Of a DNA stretch of 64,000 bases, positions 58,409 through 64,000 are shown piece after piece (the stretch's first letter is position 1; each line of letters opens with the position of its first letter). Position numbers and translations under genes: made by a program. Source of the stretch: Phaeotremella fagi (lineage: Eukaryota; Basidiomycota; Tremellomycetes; Tremellales; Phaeotremellaceae); the NCBI GenBank assembly GCA_001599715.1, contig BCHU01000009.1, positions 1-64,000 on the forward strand. Reading direction: 5' to 3'. Below the pieces are notes generated by a model, which had not been told where the DNA came from, did not search any database, and was given only the letters and a program-made list of their open reading frames with translations.

Positions 58409-58917
58409 TTGTGGGGATGGTGGCGGGGGAGAGGAGTGACCTGACCTGACCGGTTATTGATGTGAATCTGAATTTTGACTCAAAGCTTGTATGTACAGTT
58501 CGACTACGCTGTGTTGAAGTGACGGCCGAGTGAATGTGTGTTGTACGGATGTAAGAGTATTTTCAAGTATTGTGCTATATCTATCCATGTACACATACAT
58601 ATACAACCTCTGATCAAGTCTACCTTACGAATCCATACATACTCTAAAGTGATAAACATAAGCACTAATTAACTTTAACTGGAATTTCAATTACTATGAT
58701 TACGAAATGACCATCGCTACGGTTAACTTTTAACCGTGGCGAAGCCATTTCATTGATAACCGGAAACCTCATCAAGAGTCTAAGGCATTAGATTTGATAT
58801 AAATAACCAAGTGAGCGAAGGGGGGAAAAGAAAGGGGGGAAAGATAAACATCGACCATCAAACATCAGACGAAAACACAAACATTTTTGAAAGTCAGAAC
58901 CAACAATCAAATCACCA
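58409..58917. other. Intergenic region with a long hairpin
   Basis: A 509-bp spacer between two plus-strand genes. Holds the 48-bp inverted repeat at 58704-58751 (listed separately) and CGGCCGAG at 58523-58530. Confidence 0.5.
58704..58751. repeat. Near-perfect 22-23 bp inverted repeat (hairpin)
   Basis: The left arm at 58704-58726 and the right arm at 58730-58751 are separated by CTT. The arms share GAAATG at the base and ACGGTTAA at the loop, with TCGC between and a few mismatches. It would fold into a stable stem. It lies about 300 bp after the GMC stop and 170 bp before the next start, so it could be an RNA element, a transposon end relic or a regulatory palindrome. Confidence 0.7.
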
Positions 58918-59643
58918 ATGCCACCATCCAATCAACTCCCTCGACCCCGTTCCAACCCCTCACTATCGAATCAACTTCAAAAATCAAACAGGAAGAAACC
59001 GTACATGGTAGCCCTGAGTGGATGGCCTGAACCTATTTTCATCTCTGAACCAGGTAGTGGTGGTGGTGAACGACCTCGATCGTCGTCGTTAAAAGGTGGA
59101 TTCGGATTTGGGTTTGGGTTTGGTGGAGGAGATGATTTTCAGGTTGGAGTTGGGGATGGGATTGGGTTTGAGATTGGTACTGGGGAAAGCACTAAGGGAT
59201 CAATGATTGCCTCTGGTTCTGGTTCAGGAATTGGTACTGGAACCACTAAGAATCCAGGTGGAATCGATGAATCAGGCTTCGCAATTCCAGCCATCCCAGA
59301 AAGAGATCCAACTCTCATGAAATCATCTAAACCATCAACCAGCGGTAGTGGAAACACCAACATCAAACCAAACGAAGCAACAACCAAACCCCCAACCCAC
59401 TCTATACTGGATAAATACAAATATCGTTCGAACCCAGCGTCGAGTAACACTAGTCCACAGAGTGATCTGACGAATAACTCGACACCGAATACTTCACCTG
59501 CTTATGAAGAGGTTTTGAGCTCTCAGGATGAGGATGGGGGTGGGGGTGGAGACGGAGATGAGATCGTCGTTTCGGGTTTGGCGTTAGGTTCTGTTTCTGG
59601 TTCCCACTCCGATACTGGAGGGGATAAATCTGAATTAGATTGA
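58918..59643 (+). CDS. Gly/Ser-rich low-complexity protein, unknown function
   Basis: An intronless frame of 241 residues starting MPPSNQLPRPRSNPS. One ordered-looking patch, KPYMVALSGWPEPIFISEPG (residues 27-46), is followed by GFGFGFGFGGGDD, long Ser/Gly stretches, then SILDKYKYRSNPASS and an acidic Gly-rich tail. The antisense frame is also open for part of this span, a side effect of biased composition. Coding status is probable but not certain; no family recognised. Confidence 0.5.
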   Translation: MPPSNQLPRPRSNPSLSNQLQKSNRKKPYMVALSGWPEPIFISEPGSGGGERPRSSSLKGGFGFGFGFGGGDDFQVGVGDGIGFEIGTGESTKGSMIASGSGSGIGTGTTKNPGGIDESGFAIPAIPERDPTLMKSSKPSTSGSGNTNIKPNEATTKPPTHSILDKYKYRSNPASSNTSPQSDLTNNSTPNTSPAYEEVLSSQDEDGGGGGDGDEIVVSGLALGSVSGSHSDTGGDKSELD

Positions 59644-60055
59644 TTCAGTAAGTCCTCGATTGATTCTAGGCTGATTCGATTAGTCTCCATCAAGCAACAG
59701 TTTTCACCATTCCAATCGAAGTCTCTTTTACTTATAAAGTCAATTCGCATCTGTGCATAACAACATTCATAATAACTGGTATTCGTCCCAACACCCTCGT
59801 CCTCTTTGTCGTTCATCAGAATCAACAAATAACCCTAATCAATCTATCGTTGTACTGTATACTGTATATCAAATAAATCTCTAATGCATTTTAAAAAATC
59901 TCCATTCGCATCTATATTCACTGTATACAAGTATCATCACCAACTCCAACCAACACAAAACCCTCCAACCCCTCATGCCACCTCCTCCCAAGCCTCACTC
60001 TCAAGTTGTCTACCATGATCAATCAGTATCATATGCCGGAAAAACACTGTCAAAC
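59644..60055. other. Convergent intergenic spacer
   Basis: Between the 3' ends of the Gly/Ser-rich gene and the MCH1-like transporter. Nothing recognised. Confidence 0.4.
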
Positions 60056-62190
60056 CTACATCTTACTCCTTTTAGCTTTCGCCATTCGTTCCCTCCTTAA
60101 CCCAGCGAAGATCGATAAAAGGAGCGCAACGAAACATGCGAAAGCTGAAATCTTGAATGCTGTCCCGTAACATTTTTCACCGATCAGACCTTAAATAAGT
60201 TAGGTCGTGTGATACGATGCGACTTACAATCATGAGATGAATCTCCTGGGATTGAGATTCCACCGCCTCTTCTTAGGATCCTACGAAGGAGTTCGACTGT
60301 GTCGTTTGGTGATTCGGGAGTTCCAATTCTTCCAATCTATTTTACGTCAATATGATGTACAGCTGGTGGATATAAGCCTTACAGTGTTTGAATCGTAGAC
60401 TCTACCAAAAACTAAATTGAAAAGATTACCTCCGATGACTGGAGCGACACATGTCCATCCGTAGTTCTGGTCACGTCAGCTTTTATACCACTCGCTCTGA
60501 TCAACATACCTGACTGAAATGAGCTACAAGATGTCAATAACATTCAACATCCAACTGAATCGCACTCACTCATCCCAAACCACTCCAACACCAACATCGG
60601 CAAAACGTTGAACAAACTGCCATAACTCAATCCAAGGGTTGTTGAAACTAACCAAAGATGTTTCACTTGTGTGGTTTCTAGTGCTGCCAATTGTGAAGTC
60701 ACGAACATGAGAGCTACAACTGGAAGGAACCAAATCTATACGCTTCGTCAGAATGACAGTGACAGAAAGCGAATGAACCTACTCTACGCATTTGGAATTT
60801 AGCTTTAAGAAGATCCGATACGACACCTAACAATGGTCAGTCGTCGTATTCTCAGGTATTCGACTTACCACCTAGAATTCTTCCTGAACAATTCCATACT
60901 GAGATGATAGCAACCTGACTAGCTTGCCAACGACTAACGACTCTGGGATCATAATCCAATTGCCCATCTCTGGCAAGTGCCAAAGCGACCGTTCCGACGT
61001 TGTTGATGTACATCAAACCAGTTCCGCAGAGTAACGCAAGGACGACGAAGAGGATATAGAAATCTGCTGAAGCTAATAGATCCAATGGTGTCATTGAAAT
61101 CGCAGTTGGTGGTAATGAAACTAGGGATTCTGATCTTGGTTCAGTTGGTTTGGCGGGTTGAGACGAACGACCTCTGTTGGGTGAGAACGATCTTGATCTG
61201 GTTAATTCCAATGAATGATCTCTTGGTTCTTCATCGTGAATCTCGTCATCGGGGATGACGTTGATGACGGGTTGATAACCATCAGCCTCACGTCTTGGTG
61301 GGATAGGTCTAACAACAAAGGAACCAATGATTAACGGTAACCCAGTTCCAATCGATAAAAGCAACAATAAACCACCAGCTTCACCGTGATAGATCGATTG
61401 TCCTAGGATAGAGAATACAAATGCACTTAGTCCAAATCCAGCTAACACTGTACCAGTAGCAGAAGCTCTAGTAAGATCAGTAAAAGATTTGGCAGCTGCG
61501 TTGACTGATGATGAAAGTCCTGCTGATCCACCGATCCCAGTCATGGCCATTGAGATTGCTAGGAGGAAGATTCTAAAAGAAGACGCTGGAGATGCAGAGT
61601 CTGGTCTGATTGCTATGGTACCGTTGAAGAACGCTCGTACGAGGGAATAACCAGTCAATTGAAGTAATCCACCGCAAAGAAGCGGACTGGGGTGGTTAGT
61701 GGGGTAGGAAAGGCGGACATACATTCTTGGACCTCTCGCATCAACTATACGTCCCCATCTGTGATGGAGTTAGTTTCAGGTTCAACTTCGTGTGGTGTAA
61801 CTTACATCGGACCACTCATGTACATCCCTAGATTTCCTGCTGTACCAACTAGATTGACTTGAGTTGATGAGATGTGTAAATTGGATGCGAGTTGGGGTGC
61901 GTAGCCTAAGAAGAAGTTAGTCGTTGAGTTGTGTATCCAAGGACGTGCTTGGACCTACCTGAGTAAACCTATGACAGGGAGGATAAGGCAATTATCTTCT
62001 ACAGCGTTAGAACCAACTTACATAGTTTGAACCACTAAGAGGGGGTTAGACCATGTACCGCTAGAAGACTACAGAGAAACACGACACGACCCACCTTGCC
62101 AAACCACAAATGACAGACATGGCGAAAACGACCATTCTTCTAGTATCAGTTGGAGTCCATTTTGATGGAGTGGGAGTCTTCGAGGACATG
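60056..62190 (-). CDS. MFS transporter, MCH1/nodulin-like group
   Basis: About 530-540 residues with about nine introns. Start MSSKTPTPSKWTPTDTRRM at 62190. The first half reads VVQTM, YAPQLASNLHISSTQVNLVGTAGNLGMYMSGPMWGRIVDARGPR and GIGGSAGLSSSVNAAAKSF, the nodulin-like signature. A long hydrophilic central loop with RSRSFSPNRG follows. The second half contains GTGLMYINNVGTVALALA, the hallmark of Mch1-type proteins, and WNCSGRILGG. The end is KISAFACFVALLLSIFAGLRRERM with a short basic tail. Yeast Mch1 is a vacuolar membrane protein; the cargo is not established. Confidence 0.82.
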
Positions 62191-62437
62191 GTGATGTGGG
62201 TGCAGGTGTGGGGATAGATATATGATCTATGATATGTATGAGATGTTGTTGAATGGTTAAAAGTCTGAAATCTGATAACACCAAAGACCATAACAACTGG
62301 CTGGCGGCAAAGACCGACGGAGCAAAAACCCGCTTTATGCGATAGTCACGTGACTGACCACGCGACTCTCACGTTGAATATCTTGTCAACAAATGTTTGA
62401 ACTGGTGTTCATCAACAACCACCACCCCCCACCAAGG
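62191..62437. promoter_or_regulatory. Divergent promoter with a GTCACGTGAC palindrome
   Basis: GTCACGTGAC at 62345-62354 is a perfect 10-bp palindrome holding a CACGTG E box, the core bound by bHLH factors such as Cbf1. It lies 93 bp before the OB-fold gene start and 155 bp before the MCH1-like start. Confidence 0.55.
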
Positions 62438-64000
62438 ATGTCTATAGATCTGACTAAATCATCAGAGATATCACCAAAACAATTCATCAAAGACCAACAA
62501 CTACCCAACAACACTCATCTCGTAGCCAAGTTCCAAAATATATGGCCAGTCAAAGAACCTCATCTCCGTCTCCAATGTCAACTCAAATCAAAAGATTCAC
62601 CCGAATGGTCAAACAACTACACTTCAACTAAAGGTAAAACCTTGACCTATAAAATCGAGATCTGTCTGTTCTCTTCGTTACTCAAATCTCCAGATGGAGT
62701 TATCACGCAGAATCTTCAAATCAGACAGAAAGTCTTGGAAGCTGTTAAATCGGATTACTCTGTCTTACTTGATAAATACGTCGGGAGGGAATTTAGAATA
62801 AGTTGTCAAGGATTAAAAGTCGTCAGTGCCAAAGAAGATACAAAAGTTGGTCATTATCTCGTTGAACTCTCTGGGAGGGGAGAGAGGTCTATCCAAGTTA
62901 AAGCGACACCCCAATTGGTGATTCTAAAGGGTATGTCTGACGAGCAATTTCTTTACTCACTTTAGATCCTCCTTTACCTATTGAAAACCCACCTCAACCT
63001 CAGAAAAGAGGTCCAACAATCCCCCCTCCAGAACTAGCTCAGGTCGCATCTACGTCCAAACTTCGACCTCTTTCCTTGGTTCAACCGGTATTTCGGGGTA
63101 CGCTCGAGACCGCACCAGGTAAACGGGTACGATCTGGGAACGATGATGTAGTTCCGGAGGGGATAATGAAGAGATCTAGACTTGAGGAATTGGTCGCTCA
63201 AAGGGGTTCTGGACATGTGAGAAGCAACTCTTTGCAACCAGGGATTGAGGGTGGAGGACACCGAGACGTTGTTCGATCATCAAAACGTCAATCTATGATA
63301 TACTCATCTTCGGGATCCAGACCAACATTGCCCAACCTAACTCAATCTGCTATTGAACCAGCTGTCAACACTAATCTACCGCACTTATCAGAACCCCTGG
63401 CGCCCGCGTCTGAATTAATACGACCCCGCGGTTCAGACCTTCCACATTCCAGTTCCACCCCCAATCCACCCCCAACCACACAAAGAACAAGTCAGACACA
63501 ACAAATACCCAGCACTCAAATCATTCCCTTATCACTCCCCACTCAACCTTCCAACACCCCAACGCCTCTACCTAAATCCACTCAAATGCTTCCTCCGACC
63601 CACCACACCTCAACCCCACAAACCTCACAGATCACCGATAAAACCCTACCCTTTCCTTTGGAACAACCGACCCCTCGTGTCGATTTTCGTGAAAAACGGC
63701 GAGTGGCTGAGGAGAAAGCCCGAGAAGCTGCTCAAAAACGTTTGGAAGAATCTAAAAGGATTCAACAGATTGAACAGACTTCCGTCCAAAGTTTGAAAAG
63801 ATCTTTTAGGACTAATGTAAGTCGTTGACATTACATTGCTGACGTTAGGGTTTACTTTACGAGACGATCGACAAGATAGGTGTTGGCAATGGAGTTAATA
63901 CCATGGGTATAGTTTTATCTACGAGGGAAGTTAAGAAATCTCGTATGTCGTTTAGAGATTTAGGATTGATGTTGTACTAATAACTGGGTAGGGGATTGGA
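62438..64000 (+). CDS. Putative telomere OB-fold protein, POT1-like (3' end beyond the window)
   Basis: Begins MSIDLTKSSEISPK at 62438 (an earlier in-frame ATG at 62393 is possible). Residues 1-165 form a globular, beta-rich region; one intron at about 62930-62964 follows QLVILK. Residues 180-430 are disordered and Pro/Ser/Thr-rich, then a charged helix EKRRVAEEKAREAAQKRLEES. After an intron near 63818-63849 comes GLLYETIDKIGVGNGVNTMGIVLSTREVKKSR. Reading on gives a stop at 63978-63980, but GTATGT at about 63942 with a TACTAATAAC branch and GTAG near 63990 make a normal 49-nt intron. Splicing it joins KKSR to DW, the GxV...KKS..DW pattern of POT1/Cdc13 OB folds. POT1 caps single-stranded telomere ends. 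Domain call is tentative. Confidence 0.5.

Noticed and set aside
63940..63980. Stop codon of the last gene at 63978-63980
   Set aside because: The stop overlaps a TACTAATAAC branch sequence followed by GTAG, and a GTATGT donor lies upstream; splicing gives a better match to the OB-fold pattern. Left open because the window ends.

Overview
The window is a chromosome end of a basidiomycete fungus, most likely a Tremellomycete yeast (Cryptococcus/Kwoniella relatives). It opens with about three copies of CTAACCCC, which read outward are the TTAGGGGG telomere unit known from Cryptococcus. Almost every gene is split by very short spliceosomal introns with GTRNGT donors and CTRAY branch sites close to the acceptor, and neighbouring genes lie on both strands with no operons. 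All coding calls were made by reading exons and splice sites by eye; intron borders are models.

Bases 1-1946 are telomere and gene-poor subtelomere. From 1.9 to 33.9 kb lies a metabolic island: two phytanoyl-CoA-type Fe/2OG dioxygenases, three sugar-porter MFS genes, one Dal5-type permease, four amidases, an aldo-keto reductase, a NAD(P)-binding reductase-like protein, an FAD monooxygenase, a seven-bladed-propeller lactonase and a Zn2Cys6 regulator. Several ordinary genes (Sec14-like, LigT-like, an AIM24-like protein) lie between them. Many catabolic genes form head-to-head pairs on shared promoters: dioxygenase/sugar porter at 3.5 kb, Dal5 permease/amidase at 13 kb, amidase/amidase at 23 kb and dioxygenase/amidase at 29.9 kb. 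Three of these promoters carry CGG-type palindromes that suit Zn2Cys6 proteins; the dioxygenase/sugar-porter promoter instead carries CCCCAC and GATA-type sites. The simplest reading is a subtelomeric amide/nitrogen and carbon scavenging regulon.

From 35 to 45 kb the content changes to cell-surface and housekeeping genes: a GPI-type secreted glycoprotein, phospholipase B, an orphan four-span membrane protein and guanine deaminase. From 45.6 to 49.2 kb are a VosA-like velvet regulator and a disordered orphan protein, followed by a 3.2 kb gene-free stretch. From 52 to 62 kb are a second Dal5-type transporter, a GMC oxidoreductase, a Gly/Ser-rich orphan and an MCH1/nodulin-like MFS protein. The last gene, cut by the window end, ends in what looks like the start of a POT1-type telomere OB fold.

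No rRNA, tRNA, CRISPR array or intact transposon was recognised.
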